Assembly: GCF_015244705.1 (NCBI RefSeq)
Contig: NZ_JABCQF010000007.1
Location: 1-64,000 of the forward strand
From: Gluconobacter potus
GTDB taxonomy: Bacteria; Pseudomonadota; Alphaproteobacteria; Acetobacterales; Acetobacteraceae
Length of the DNA stretch: 64,000 nt
Reading direction: 5' to 3'
Positions within the stretch are counted from its first letter, which is position 1. Each line of letters opens with the position of its first letter. The notes beneath the pieces are model-generated. The model did no database searches. It was not told the DNA's origin and was given only the letters and a program-made list of their open reading frames with translations. Below are positions 9,261 to 18,249 of this stretch, one piece after another. Both the position numbers and the translations under genes were made by a program.

Positions 9261-10075
9261 GACGGTGCCGTAAAGACGGTCAGGGGCGTAAGCGGCGTGC
9301 GGGCCGCGCCGTGCAGGGACATGGCAAGGAGCGCCTGCGTATAGGGATGGCGTGGGGCGTCAAACACGGATGTGGTTGCGCCCTGTTCCACGCAGGTGCC
9401 GTCTTTCATGACCAGAACATGATCGGCATAACGACGCACCAGCCCGAGGTCATGGGATATTATGAGAACGGCCATGCCCTGCGTCTCGCAGCGGCGGCTC
9501 ACAAGCGCCATCATGGCTGCCTGGGTCCGGGCATCGAGTGCGGTGGTGAACTCGTCCGCGATCAGGAGTTCGGGCTGGCAGGCCAGCGCCATTGCCAGCA
9601 GGACGCGCTGTCTCTGGCCACCGGAAAGCTGATGGGGGTAGGCGCGTTCGCTCACGCCGGCTTCAGACAGGCCGACCTGTTCCATAAGCGTGCGTGTTTC
9701 CGTGCCGATCTCGCGACGGGAGAGCGTCGTATGAAGGCGGAATGTATCCCCGATCTGGGTCCCGATACGGCGCGTGGGGTTCAGGGCCGTCATGGGTTCC
9801 TGAAAGACCATGCCCAGTCTTTTTCCCCTGATCTGGCACCAGTCCTGTTCGGAGAGCGTGGAAAGCTCCGTCTCTTCAAGCCGGATGCTGCCGTGAGCCT
9901 GAAAGCCGGGGGGCAGCAGCCCCATCAGGCTTAGTGCGAGCGTGGATTTTCCGGAACCGGATTCCCCGGTGACGGCGAGGATCTGTCCCGCTTCAAGCGT
10001 GAAGGACACGTCATGCAGGATCGGCCGCTCCGGGCTCTGCACGCTCAGATTCCGGACATGGAGCAGGGAACTCAT
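9257..10075 (-). CDS. peptide ABC transporter ATP-binding protein (DppD/OppD type)
   Basis: A 272-residue ABC ATPase with Walker A GESGSGKSTL near residue 37, signature LSGGQRQR near 150 and Walker B LLIADEFTTALD near 170. The motif FQEPMTALNP is the hallmark of DppD/OppD proteins. Gene order (binding protein, permease, permease, this ATPase, second ATPase) matches dpp/opp operons. Four-base ATGA overlaps on both sides indicate one polycistronic unit with coupled translation. The enzyme would sit on the cytoplasmic face of the inner membrane and heterodimerise with the product of the next gene. Confidence 0.88.
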   Translation of the reverse strand: MSSLLHVRNLSVQSPERPILHDVSFTLEAGQILAVTGESGSGKSTLALSLMGLLPPGFQAHGSIRLEETELSTLSEQDWCQIRGKRLGMVFQEPMTALNPTRRIGTQIGDTFRLHTTLSRREIGTETRTLMEQVGLSEAGVSERAYPHQLSGGQRQRVLLAMALACQPELLIADEFTTALDARTQAAMMALVSRRCETQGMAVLIISHDLGLVRRYADHVLVMKDGTCVEQGATTSVFDAPRHPYTQALLAMSLHGAARTPLTPLTVFTAPS

Positions 10076-10887
10076 GGGGTGCGCTCCTCATGGGTGGCAT
10101 CCAGAGCATCCCGCAGACCGTCCCCGAATATATTAAAGCCCAGCACGAGCAGCATGATCGTTATTCCGGGGATAGCGACCAGCAGTGGATGATCGAAGAT
10201 ATGGATCTGATACGATGCCAGGGCGCGTCCCAGATCCGGTCGTGGTGGCGGCGCGCCCAGACCGAGATAGGACAGTCCGGCATCGGACAGGATCGCGAGG
10301 GCCAGCGAGGAGGTCGCCTGGACCGTCAGGAGCGGCAGGATATTGGGCAGGACATGCCGGCGCATGATGTAAACCGGGCCACGTCCGGCCAGTCGGGATG
10401 CGGCGATATAGTCCTGAATGAGAATGGAGCGTGCAGCCTGCCGGGTAATGCGGATCTGGGCCGGGAGGCCGAACAGGGCAATGGCGAGGATTTCACCCGT
10501 GGCCGAGGCTCCAAGAGCGGTGACAAGAAGGGCGGCGATCAGGATGGGCGGGAAGGCCAGGCCCAGATCGGCCAGTCCCATGATGGCTCTGGCCGGTCGG
10601 GCCGCCGCGATCAGACCGAGTGCCGTCCCCACAATCGTGGCGAGACAGACGGAGATCGCGGCGATCGTCACGCTGTTGAAGGCTCCGGTCAGAACATGGA
10701 CCATGAGGTCGCGACCGAAAGGATCGGTTCCGAGTGGGTGCAGCAGGGATGGCGGCGCATAACGGTGCAGGACGTCGATGGGCGGCGCGTGACCGCCATC
10801 GAACAGGGTTATGACGGTCGCGGGGAGGAGGACAATTCCGAGCAGAATGCTCCCCGCTTGGAGCGTTCGGTTGGAACGCGCTGTCAT
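10072..10887 (-). CDS. peptide ABC transporter permease (DppC type)
   Basis: A 271-residue inner-membrane protein of the BPD transporter family. The N-terminal segment HPLGTDPFGRDLMVHVLTGA around residues 50-70 is the conserved OppC/DppC start. The EAA-like loop lies near residue 180 (ASRLAGRGPVYIMRRHVLPNI) and contacts the ATPases. About six membrane helices are visible. ATGA overlaps join it to both neighbours. Substrate cannot be resolved beyond short peptides or related compounds. Confidence 0.87.
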   Translation of the reverse strand: MTARSNRTLQAGSILLGIVLLPATVITLFDGGHAPPIDVLHRYAPPSLLHPLGTDPFGRDLMVHVLTGAFNSVTIAAISVCLATIVGTALGLIAAARPARAIMGLADLGLAFPPILIAALLVTALGASATGEILAIALFGLPAQIRITRQAARSILIQDYIAASRLAGRGPVYIMRRHVLPNILPLLTVQATSSLALAILSDAGLSYLGLGAPPPRPDLGRALASYQIHIFDHPLLVAIPGITIMLLVLGFNIFGDGLRDALDATHEERTP

Positions 10888-11837
10888 GATGGGTCTGTCT
10901 CAAGGCGCGGATCAAGCCAGCGAACGAGGATCGTCATCAGGACATTGAGGACCATCACAGACGCGACGATCAGCATGACGAGGTTCTGCACCACGGGGAT
11001 ATCGCGCTGGTTGATGGCCTCCAGCAGGAGCTTTCCGCAGCCGGGCAGGCTGAAGACGCTCTCGACGATGATCGTTCCGGTCACGAGGAGCGGAAGCTGG
11101 ATCCCGGCCAGCGTCAGGACGGGGATCAGCGCGTTGGGCAATGCGATGCGCCACAGAACGCTGCGTCTGCTGTAGCCCTGTGCCCGGGCCGTGCGGATGA
11201 AATCCTGCGACAGGGTCTCGATCAGGGACGAGCGCATGAAACGTGCCGTGATGGCGGCCTGCGGGATGGCGAGAGCGATGGCGGGAAGGGTGAGGGCCCT
11301 GAGCGCCGGGAGGGCACCATCATGCCAGCCCGGAAAGCCGCTGGAGGGCAGCCAGTGCAGGGTCAGGGAGAACAGGAACGTCATCATCATCGCCAGCCAG
11401 AAATCCGGAATGGATTTGAAAAGCTGGAGGAAGCTCATCAGGCCCGTATCAAGCAGTGTTCCGCGCTTCGCGCCCGCCATTACGCCGAGTGGGATGCCTG
11501 CGCCCAGAGACACGAGCATGGCCAGCAGAATGAGGGGAAGACTGCTTTGCAGGCGCTCGCCGATCAGGCTCCGGACGGGAACGTCATAGATGTAACTCCG
11601 GCCCAGATCACCGCGAATGAATGCGCTGATCCAGTGCGCGTATCGCACGGGCAGGGATGATTCCAGCCCGAGTTTCTGGTGCAGGGCCGCCAGACTTTCG
11701 GGGCTTGCATCCAGCCCGAGCATGACTGCTGCGGGGTCGCCGGGCAGGAGGTTCATGGCCGCGAAAATGACGAGGCTTGCGAGGACGAAAAGCAGCAGCC
11801 GTTCCAGAGCGATGCGAAGGGTATCCATGCCCGTCAT
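10884..11837 (-). CDS. peptide ABC transporter permease (DppB type)
   Basis: A 317-residue permease with the DppB pattern: a first helix after the start (LERLLLFVLASLVIFAAMNL), then LPGDPAAVMLG, a periplasmic loop, and the EAA loop FIRTARAQGYSRRSVLWRIALPNAL. I chose the ATG at 11837, since it forms a 4-base ATGA overlap with the binding-protein stop, as at every other junction of this operon. The ATG at 11828 would remove three residues and is equally possible. A longer frame to 11891 overlaps the binding-protein gene and is unlikely. Confidence 0.86.
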   Translation of the reverse strand: MTGMDTLRIALERLLLFVLASLVIFAAMNLLPGDPAAVMLGLDASPESLAALHQKLGLESSLPVRYAHWISAFIRGDLGRSYIYDVPVRSLIGERLQSSLPLILLAMLVSLGAGIPLGVMAGAKRGTLLDTGLMSFLQLFKSIPDFWLAMMMTFLFSLTLHWLPSSGFPGWHDGALPALRALTLPAIALAIPQAAITARFMRSSLIETLSQDFIRTARAQGYSRRSVLWRIALPNALIPVLTLAGIQLPLLVTGTIIVESVFSLPGCGKLLLEAINQRDIPVVQNLVMLIVASVMVLNVLMTILVRWLDPRLETDPS

Positions 11838-13330
11838 GGTGCCCAGAAAACGCCTGCGACCGGGCAGCCTGCGATGGGCTGGTTTGTCCATAGACCCCTG
11901 AGGCGTCGGTTCATGACGGTTTCGCGGGGAATGGCGAACAGGAAAATATTGGGTTCGTCCTGTGCGAGCTGTTCCTGCATCTGCACGGAAAGCTGGTGCC
12001 GCCGGGTCGTATCCGCTGTCGCTTCGTACTGTTCTACGAGCCTGTGAAAGACCGGGCTGTGATAGTGGAAATAGACGGGCGTGCGGTCATAGATCGTGAT
12101 GTCATGAGGCTCGGTATGGGCGATGACGGTCATGTCGAACTGACCCTGTCCGTAAACCTGACTCAGCCATGTCGGCCATTCCACGGGCTGAAGCGTCACA
12201 TTCAGCCCGACCTGCTCCAGATAGGCGGCAATGAGTTCGCTGCTGTCGCGTGCATAGCCGATGGGCGGGAAGGTCAGGGTCAGGTGCGTGCCTGGTGCCA
12301 CGCCCGCCTCTTTCAGCAGGGCGCGGGCATGGTCCGGATCGTAGGGATACCGGTCGGGCAGGGCGACGTAATCGGGGTCGTCCGGTGCCATGTGAGATTG
12401 CAGGAGCGTCCCGTCTCCGTCGGCTACGGCCTGGATCAGGGCTTTGCGGTCAATGGCCTGTGCGATGGCCTGCCGGACGCGGAAATCATTGAACGGGCGG
12501 CGGGCGTTGTTGAGCGCGAGAATGGCCTTGAACGGAAAGCTGCCCCGGACGACCTGCAACTGCATATTTCCGGAAAAGCGGCTCAGGATTTCCCGGGACG
12601 GAAAAGACGGATAGGCATCCAGCTCCCCGGCCAGCAGCGCATTACTGGCGGACAGCGGATCGGGCATGAAGCGGAACGTCACCGATTGCAGGGCCGGTCT
12701 GGCACCCCAGTAATCCGGATTGTGGGTCAGGGTCAGGTGGTCCCCGCGCCGCCATTCACCGAACACGAATGGCCCTGTGCCGACGGGATGGCTGATGTTC
12801 TGCGCTGCGGACGCCGGCGAGAGAATGGCGGCGTCGTTCCAAGCGAGCTGATAGAGGAAACTGCCGTAAGGATGCTGAAGCCGGATGCTGACATGCAGGC
12901 TGTCCGGGCATGAGATGTCGGCGATCTGGCTGAAGATGGCCCTGTGCGGGTTGGTGCTGTCCGCCGCACCGGCGCGGAGCAGGGAAAACTTTACGCTGTC
13001 GCAGGTCAGGGGCGTACCATCATGGAAGCGCACGCCGTTATGAAGCGTGAAGTCATAGGTCAGGCCGTCCGGCGAGATATGCCAATCCTGCGCCAGAAGG
13101 GGTTTGAGGGCGCCCTGTTCGTCCAGCCGCATCAGTCCTTCATAGATGTTGCCATACGTCACCATCCCGATGGCTTCGCTGGAGCCGCGCGTCGGGTCCA
13201 GACCCGGCGGTTCGATGGCCAGACCGATCGAAAGCGTATCGCGCGTATCGGCTGCCCGCGCCGTCCCGGGAATATGAGACGCCGGAAAGCCGACCGCCAG
13301 AACGGTCAGGAGAATGGGCACGGTTTTCAA
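11834..13330 (-). CDS. peptide ABC transporter substrate-binding protein (SBP family 5)
   Basis: A 498-residue periplasmic binding protein. A signal peptide of about 26 residues ends ARA-A. The mature part begins DTLSIGLAIEPPGLDPT, the family 5 opening, with the later motif LYEGLMR-like GNIYEGLMRLD and VRFHDGTPLTCDSVKFSL around residue 100. Family 5 proteins deliver di- or oligopeptides, nickel or sugars to ABC permeases. The following P1 aminopeptidase gene favours a peptide ligand. It is the first gene of the operon, and the promoter should lie in 13331-13414, where I see no clear box. Confidence 0.9.
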   Translation of the reverse strand: MKTVPILLTVLAVGFPASHIPGTARAADTRDTLSIGLAIEPPGLDPTRGSSEAIGMVTYGNIYEGLMRLDEQGALKPLLAQDWHISPDGLTYDFTLHNGVRFHDGTPLTCDSVKFSLLRAGAADSTNPHRAIFSQIADISCPDSLHVSIRLQHPYGSFLYQLAWNDAAILSPASAAQNISHPVGTGPFVFGEWRRGDHLTLTHNPDYWGARPALQSVTFRFMPDPLSASNALLAGELDAYPSFPSREILSRFSGNMQLQVVRGSFPFKAILALNNARRPFNDFRVRQAIAQAIDRKALIQAVADGDGTLLQSHMAPDDPDYVALPDRYPYDPDHARALLKEAGVAPGTHLTLTFPPIGYARDSSELIAAYLEQVGLNVTLQPVEWPTWLSQVYGQGQFDMTVIAHTEPHDITIYDRTPVYFHYHSPVFHRLVEQYEATADTTRRHQLSVQMQEQLAQDEPNIFLFAIPRETVMNRRLRGLWTNQPIAGCPVAGVFWAP

Positions 13331-13414
13331 TCAGGCGCTCCGCGAACTTGCAGCCTCAGGGCGCAGGATCACGGAAAATAGGGCCTTCGTCGCCTGAGCG
13401 AAAGGGGGTGCTGT

Positions 13415-14041
13415 TCAGGGGCGCGGGGTCGTGCTGGCGATCCGGGCAGCGAGTTGTTCAACGAGGGTCCGGGTCAGGACGACCTTGCCGCTGTCGGTCG
13501 TCACCGTGCCATGTGCGGTGAAGGAGCCACGGCTGCGCTGAACGGGCTGGTGCTCGTCCGAGGGGATCAGTGCCCAATCTGCGGTCAGGGCACCCTGACC
13601 GCTGCTGTCGAGATCCAGCCGGCTGATATTGACTGCAAGACGCAGGGCTGGCGTCTCGGCCAAGGGTTGCGTCGTGACGACATAGCTCGGCCAGTCCTGC
13701 CCCAGATGGGCCGCCAGAAGATCCGTCACGCCCTGGGACAGACGGCTTCCCCAGCGCCCGTTGGGGCTGCGGTCAAGCTGGTCGCCCTGGCGTATGAGGA
13801 TATCCTGACTGTCGAGATAATCCGGGAGTGTGACATGAGACACGTTCAGGACAGGGGCCGAGGCGGGCAGGGTGCCGCTGTTCTGCGCGATTGATGGGGC
13901 GCCAAGGGTGTAGAACTGCATGGGGGGCGCGGCACAACCTGACATCAGGGCGAAGGCCAGAAGGGCTGCGGATCGGGTCATGAGCCGTGTCACGGGTTTG
14001 GTCTCCGGAAGAAACAAAGGGCGGCGGAACTGTCTGCTCAT
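13415..14041 (-). CDS. PqiC-like ABC-transport auxiliary lipoprotein
   Basis: A protein of up to 208 residues with a lipobox (LMSGC), followed by the PqiC/ABC_trans_aux pattern: FYTLG soon after the cysteine, then VSHVTLPDYLDSQDILIR and LAAHLGQDW. PqiC proteins are outer-membrane lipoproteins that partner MCE proteins in moving lipids across the envelope. The ATG at 14041 overlaps the MlaD stop by 4 bases, suggesting coupling; the ATG at 13981 would give a more standard lipoprotein signal (MTRSAALLAFALMSGC) of 188 residues. This is the last gene of the MCE operon. Confidence 0.85.
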   Translation of the reverse strand: MSRQFRRPLFLPETKPVTRLMTRSAALLAFALMSGCAAPPMQFYTLGAPSIAQNSGTLPASAPVLNVSHVTLPDYLDSQDILIRQGDQLDRSPNGRWGSRLSQGVTDLLAAHLGQDWPSYVVTTQPLAETPALRLAVNISRLDLDSSGQGALTADWALIPSDEHQPVQRSRGSFTAHGTVTTDSGKVVLTRTLVEQLAARIASTTPRP

Positions 14042-15000
14042 GGCCGGCGTCCCGTGAGAAGGAGCTGCGGATTGCGCTCCACGTCCGTGGCAAAACCGCG
14101 CAGGGCGGACGCGGCGGCGGCTATATCCCGCAGGCTGGATTCGAGATTGGCGCGGTCGGCAGAGCGCGGGGATGTCATGCTCTCCAGATTGGCGAGGCTT
14201 TTGGTAGCCTGTTGGACGGCGTCGTTGCTGTTCTGCAGGACGGCATGGAGTTCATGGCCGCGCGCATTGAGCTGGGTCGTGCCCTCATTGGCCAGCCTGT
14301 CCACGCTGAGCAGTGTGCGCGTCAGGGCGGGTTCGAGTTCCGTTACTGTCTTGCGGGCGGCATCGACCATGTCCCGGCTGTGGTCGGAGGTGTCGCGGAT
14401 GCTCTGCACCAGAGCCGGAAGTTCCCTGTCGAGCTGTTCCGAGAGCTGGCGGACAGAGGCCAGTGTTGCATTGGCGTTCTCGCCGATCTGCTTCAGCGGC
14501 AGGTCCTGCAGGCTCTGTGTCATGGCCGCGATGGTGGACTGCTTGGTCGGGATTTCGGTGATGCGGGCGATATCGGGATGCAGCACGGCCGGGGTCGAGG
14601 GTGCGAAATCCAGATCGATTTCAGACGTGCCGGTAACGAAGCTCTTGAGGTTCATCTCGCCGCGCAGACCCTGATGGACGAGTTCTTCCATGTCGGGCCG
14701 GTGATGACTGCTGCTCGTCAGAACGATGTTGTCGGGGCGTATGGTGACGAAGACCGGAATATAGGCGTCCTTCGTGGCCGGATTATATTCAATGACGACG
14801 CGGTCCACCGCGCCGACCTGGACACCACGGAACGTGACGGGGGATCCGACAGACAGCCCGGACGAGGCGCCATGAAACACGAGAACGGCTTTTTCCGTCC
14901 GGGTGAAGGGATGGAAATTGCCGAACAGGACGAACGCCGCGACAATCAGGCCCGTCCCCCCAAGGACGAAAGCACCGACAAGAGCCTGCCTGTTCATCAC
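14038..15000 (-). CDS. MlaD family MCE-domain protein
   Basis: A 320-residue protein with one N-terminal transmembrane helix (about residues 8-27) and a single MCE domain (about 38-117, including GSPVTFRGVQVGAV). A long helical, coiled-coil-like region follows to the end. MCE proteins form hexameric rings that carry lipids across the periplasm, fed by an MlaEF ABC module. The helical tail is longer than in E. coli MlaD and more like PqiB or Mce needle proteins. Overlaps of 4 bases with both neighbours show an operon. Confidence 0.88.
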   Translation of the reverse strand: MMNRQALVGAFVLGGTGLIVAAFVLFGNFHPFTRTEKAVLVFHGASSGLSVGSPVTFRGVQVGAVDRVVIEYNPATKDAYIPVFVTIRPDNIVLTSSSHHRPDMEELVHQGLRGEMNLKSFVTGTSEIDLDFAPSTPAVLHPDIARITEIPTKQSTIAAMTQSLQDLPLKQIGENANATLASVRQLSEQLDRELPALVQSIRDTSDHSRDMVDAARKTVTELEPALTRTLLSVDRLANEGTTQLNARGHELHAVLQNSNDAVQQATKSLANLESMTSPRSADRANLESSLRDIAAAASALRGFATDVERNPQLLLTGRRP

Positions 15001-15764
15001 GTTTTTCCTTCTTCGTCACGTTCACGGTGCATGAAGGCATGCACCTGTGGATCGGTACAGTTGTCCCGCAGGTCCCGGGGGGAGCCATGGGCGATCGGAG
15101 TTTTTGTCCTGGCGTCCAGGAAGATGCCGTCATCGGCGATATGGAAGAGGCTTGGCAGTTCGTGGCTGACGATGACGATCGTCGCGCCAAGCCCGTCCCG
15201 CAGGTTCAGGATCAGGTCATCGAGCCGGGCCGAGGTGATCGGATCGAGGCCTGCGGAAGGCTCGTCGAAAAACAGGATGTCCGGATCGAGGGCGAGGGCG
15301 CGCGCCAGACCGGCGCGTTTGCACATGCCGCCACTGATTTCCGACGGGTAGAGATCAATCGCCTGCAACATGCCGACGAACCCCAGCTTCAGTTCCACAA
15401 GTCTGCGGATCACGGAGGGTTTGAGATCCGTGAACATCTGGAGCGGCAGGGCGATGTTCTCGCCGACAGTCATGGAACTCCAGAGCGCGCCGCTCTGGAA
15501 CAGGACCCCGAAGCGGTGGTTCAGATCCGTGCGATGGGCTTCGTCTCCGGCCCAGTAGTTCTCGTCCCCGACATGATATTCGCCGGCGGATGGGCGCAGC
15601 AGGCCGATCATGCTCTTGAGAAGCGTGCTCTTGCCGCAGCCCGAGCCGCCCATGACGGCGAAAATGCTTCCCTTGCGTACGTCGAGCGAGATGTTTTTCT
15701 GGATGATCTTCGGGCCGAAGGACAGCGTAATGTCGCGAAGGGACAGGACGGTCTGGTCAGGCAT
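14997..15764 (-). CDS. MlaF-like ABC transporter ATP-binding protein
   Basis: A 255-residue ATPase with Walker A GGSGCGKSTL, the signature ISGGMCKRAGLARAL and Walker B DILFFDEPSAGLDP, which is the characteristic MlaF/Ttg2A form. It energises lipid movement through the MlaE permease. It overlaps the MlaD gene by 4 bases and starts 2 bases after the MlaE stop. The switch histidine is in VSHELPSL. Confidence 0.9.
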   Translation of the reverse strand: MPDQTVLSLRDITLSFGPKIIQKNISLDVRKGSIFAVMGGSGCGKSTLLKSMIGLLRPSAGEYHVGDENYWAGDEAHRTDLNHRFGVLFQSGALWSSMTVGENIALPLQMFTDLKPSVIRRLVELKLGFVGMLQAIDLYPSEISGGMCKRAGLARALALDPDILFFDEPSAGLDPITSARLDDLILNLRDGLGATIVIVSHELPSLFHIADDGIFLDARTKTPIAHGSPRDLRDNCTDPQVHAFMHRERDEEGKT

Positions 15765-15766
15765 GG

Positions 15767-16930
15767 TCAGATCCCCAGAACATCGGCGATGACGGCGAAG
15801 ATCGCGTCGATTGCGATAACGCCCACGATCCCCACGACGACGGCCCGTGTGGCGGCAATGCCGACATCCGCGGCTGAGCGGCCAGCCTTCAGGCCGATCC
15901 GGCAGCTCGTCAGACCGATAAAGGCCCCGAAGACGAGGCTCTTGGTAAAGCCGAAAATGAACTGTCCGATCCCGAACGCCGTGACCGTCTGATGGAAATA
16001 TCCCGCCGCCGTGATGTCCAGCATCGAGATGGCCACGACGAAGCCGCCCAGCATGCCAATCAGGCAGCCGTACAGGTAGAGAAACGGCATCGTGATGATG
16101 AGGGAGAGGACGGCCGGCAGGATCAGATAGGTTGAGGTCGGGATGCCGAAGACGTTCAGGGCATCGATTTCTTCATTGCCCTGCATGGTCGAAATCCGTG
16201 CGGCATAGGCACCACCCGTACGTCCAGCCATGATGATGGCGGTCATGACGGCGGCCATCTCACGCACCATCGCGATGCCGACCAGACTGGCCACATAGAT
16301 GCCGGCGGCGAATTTCTGAAGCTCGACGGCGCCTACGAACGCCAGGATCGCGCCGATCAGAAAGTTGACGATCCCCACGATGAGCAGGGCGTACGGACCG
16401 GCATCGGCCGTATTGGCCAGCAGGTCGACCATGCGCATCCGGCTGCGGCCAAGAAGCGTGAGGACGGCGCCCTTTGCCGTCAGCGCGCCCAGTTCGGAGA
16501 CCACGCCGACTTCCGTCATCGATGCGATGGCGTGATTGCCGATTGTTTCCAGAAAAGGGGTGCGGGCCGTCTTGTGATGGACGGGGTCGTCGGGGACTTC
16601 GGGCAGCAGTTCGAGGAGCTGGCGCATCGGGCCCGGCAGCGTCTGCATGTCCAGACTGATGCCTGCGTCATGGGCAACGCGTTTGAGATCCCACAGGAAT
16701 GCCACAAGCCCCGTATCCCAGACCTGGAGATCGGATGTCTGGAAGGACAGATGGGCGCCGGGAGATTTTTTCAGCCCGTCTTTCGGGAAAACGGGAATAT
16801 TGCCAGTCCGCGCCTGCCAGGTACCGCTCAGAACCATGACTGGCGCGCTCTGCTCGCCCTGCAGATGCCACTGGGGCGTTCTGTCTGCGGGCTGGGCGGC
16901 CGAGGGGCCTGTCGTGGTCTGGTCTGTCAT
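15767..16930 (-). CDS. MlaE family lipid ABC permease with N-terminal STAS-like domain
   Basis: A 387-residue protein. The first 125 residues are soluble and resemble a STAS domain (VMVLSGTWQ, then VWDTGLVAFLWDLKR). The remaining part is the MlaE/YrbE permease with about five helices and the conserved AGRTGGAYAARISTMQGNEEIDALNVFG segment. In E. coli the STAS part is a separate protein, MlaB; here the two are fused, which explains why no mlaB is present. No MlaC shuttle gene is seen. The ATG at 16930 was chosen; upstream in-frame sequence to 17098 has no conserved content. It is the first gene of the operon. Confidence 0.9.
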   Translation of the reverse strand: MTDQTTTGPSAAQPADRTPQWHLQGEQSAPVMVLSGTWQARTGNIPVFPKDGLKKSPGAHLSFQTSDLQVWDTGLVAFLWDLKRVAHDAGISLDMQTLPGPMRQLLELLPEVPDDPVHHKTARTPFLETIGNHAIASMTEVGVVSELGALTAKGAVLTLLGRSRMRMVDLLANTADAGPYALLIVGIVNFLIGAILAFVGAVELQKFAAGIYVASLVGIAMVREMAAVMTAIIMAGRTGGAYAARISTMQGNEEIDALNVFGIPTSTYLILPAVLSLIITMPFLYLYGCLIGMLGGFVVAISMLDITAAGYFHQTVTAFGIGQFIFGFTKSLVFGAFIGLTSCRIGLKAGRSAADVGIAATRAVVVGIVGVIAIDAIFAVIADVLGI

Positions 16931-17230
16931 GGACTCTGCATTTCCGGTCCTGACATCCCCTGATGCTGCAAAAGAGCGGAAAGGCTGGCGGGAAGTGACA
17001 CTTGAAGAAACAACTGGCTGGCGGTTACGGGCGAGACGGGGTGGAAATCCGATCGCCGTCCTGACGTGGCACCTTATCGGCTGCAGGCAAAAGATCAATG
17101 CTCATGAAAGGTTCTGACACGGATCGACTGTACCCGAAGAACGCTGTTCTTTCCTGACGGGAGGGCTGACTGTTACTGGGATATTTCTGTTATGATCATT
17201 CTGTCACGATTTGGAACCTGAAAACCCTCT
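16931..17230. other. 300-base divergent intergenic region
   Basis: This gap separates the minus-strand MlaE operon and the plus-strand glycosyltransferase gene. It should hold both promoters. A TATGAT hexamer at about 17192-17197 is a possible -10 box for the glycosyltransferase, without a good -35. I see no RNA gene, repeat or conserved small ORF. Confidence 0.3.
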
Positions 17231-18157
17231 ATGGCCAGCCAGCTTTCCCTGATTGTCCCGTTCTGGAACGAAGAAGCCGCCATCAGCCATTTCGTGCGGA
17301 GTATCCTGCCTGTCCTTGACGGGATTGCGGACACGGACTGGGAAATCGTCTGCGTCGATGACGGCAGCAGCGACGGCACGCTGCGAGAGCTGATTGGATT
17401 TTGCGAAACCGACCGGCGGTTCAGGGTGCTCGAACTGTCGCGTAATTTCGGCAAGGAAGCTGCGCTGACGGCCGGTCTCGATGCGGCGACGGGAGATGCG
17501 GTCATCATCATTGACGCCGATCTCCAGGACCCGCCCGAGATCATCCCGAAAATGGTGCAGGCCTGGCGCGATGGGGCGGAGGTCGTGCTGGGCAAACGGA
17601 TCGACCGGTCCAGCGACAGTCTGCTCAAGCGCAAGACGGCGTCCTGGTTCTATGCGCTGCATAACCGGCTTGCCCATATCCGGATTCCGGAAAATGTGGG
17701 AGATTTCCGCCTGATGGACCGATGCGTGGTCGATGCGCTCAAAAGGCTGCCCGAACGTCAGCGATTCATGAAAGGTCTGTTCGCCTGGGTCGGCTTCCGG
17801 ACGGTCAGCATCGATTACGTTCGTGCGCCCCGTGCGGCGGGCATGACGAAGTTTTCCGGCTATTCCCTGTGGAACTTCGCCCTGGAAGGCTTCACCAGCT
17901 TTTCTTCCGCCCCAATCCGGCTGTGGACCTATCTGGGAACGGCAGGCGCGCTGCTCTCCATGTTCTATGCGCTTTTCATCATGTTGCGGACGATCGTCTG
18001 GGGCAATCCCGTGCCGGGTTATACATCCCTGTTCGTGGCGATCATTTTTTTCAGCAGTGTGCAGATCATCAGTATCGGCATGCTGGGGGAATATATCGGC
18101 CGTATCTACATGGAGACGAAGCAGCGCCCGATTTACGTGCTCCGCCGCACGTACTGA
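17231..18157 (+). CDS. glycosyltransferase family 2, DPM1/GtrB-like polyprenyl-phosphate glycosyltransferase
   Basis: A 308-residue GT-A enzyme. The N-terminal domain shows LSLIVPFWNEE, the nucleotide-binding VDDGSSDGT and the metal-binding DADLQDPPE motifs. Two C-terminal transmembrane helices (about 230-255 and 262-290) follow, as in GtrB and ArnC, which load a sugar onto undecaprenyl phosphate on the cytoplasmic face. A GT-C-type membrane protein that might use such a lipid-linked sugar is encoded 6 kb away at 24269-25840, but that link is speculative. No polysaccharide cluster surrounds the gene. Confidence 0.88.
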   Translation: MASQLSLIVPFWNEEAAISHFVRSILPVLDGIADTDWEIVCVDDGSSDGTLRELIGFCETDRRFRVLELSRNFGKEAALTAGLDAATGDAVIIIDADLQDPPEIIPKMVQAWRDGAEVVLGKRIDRSSDSLLKRKTASWFYALHNRLAHIRIPENVGDFRLMDRCVVDALKRLPERQRFMKGLFAWVGFRTVSIDYVRAPRAAGMTKFSGYSLWNFALEGFTSFSSAPIRLWTYLGTAGALLSMFYALFIMLRTIVWGNPVPGYTSLFVAIIFFSSVQIISIGMLGEYIGRIYMETKQRPIYVLRRTY

Positions 18158-18249
18158 CGGATCGAATGCGGTCAGGCATTCTGTTGCGTGATCGTAAAAA
18201 ACCGCTACTCTTTTCCGTAAAGGATCAGGGCAGAGGAGAGATACGGAAC

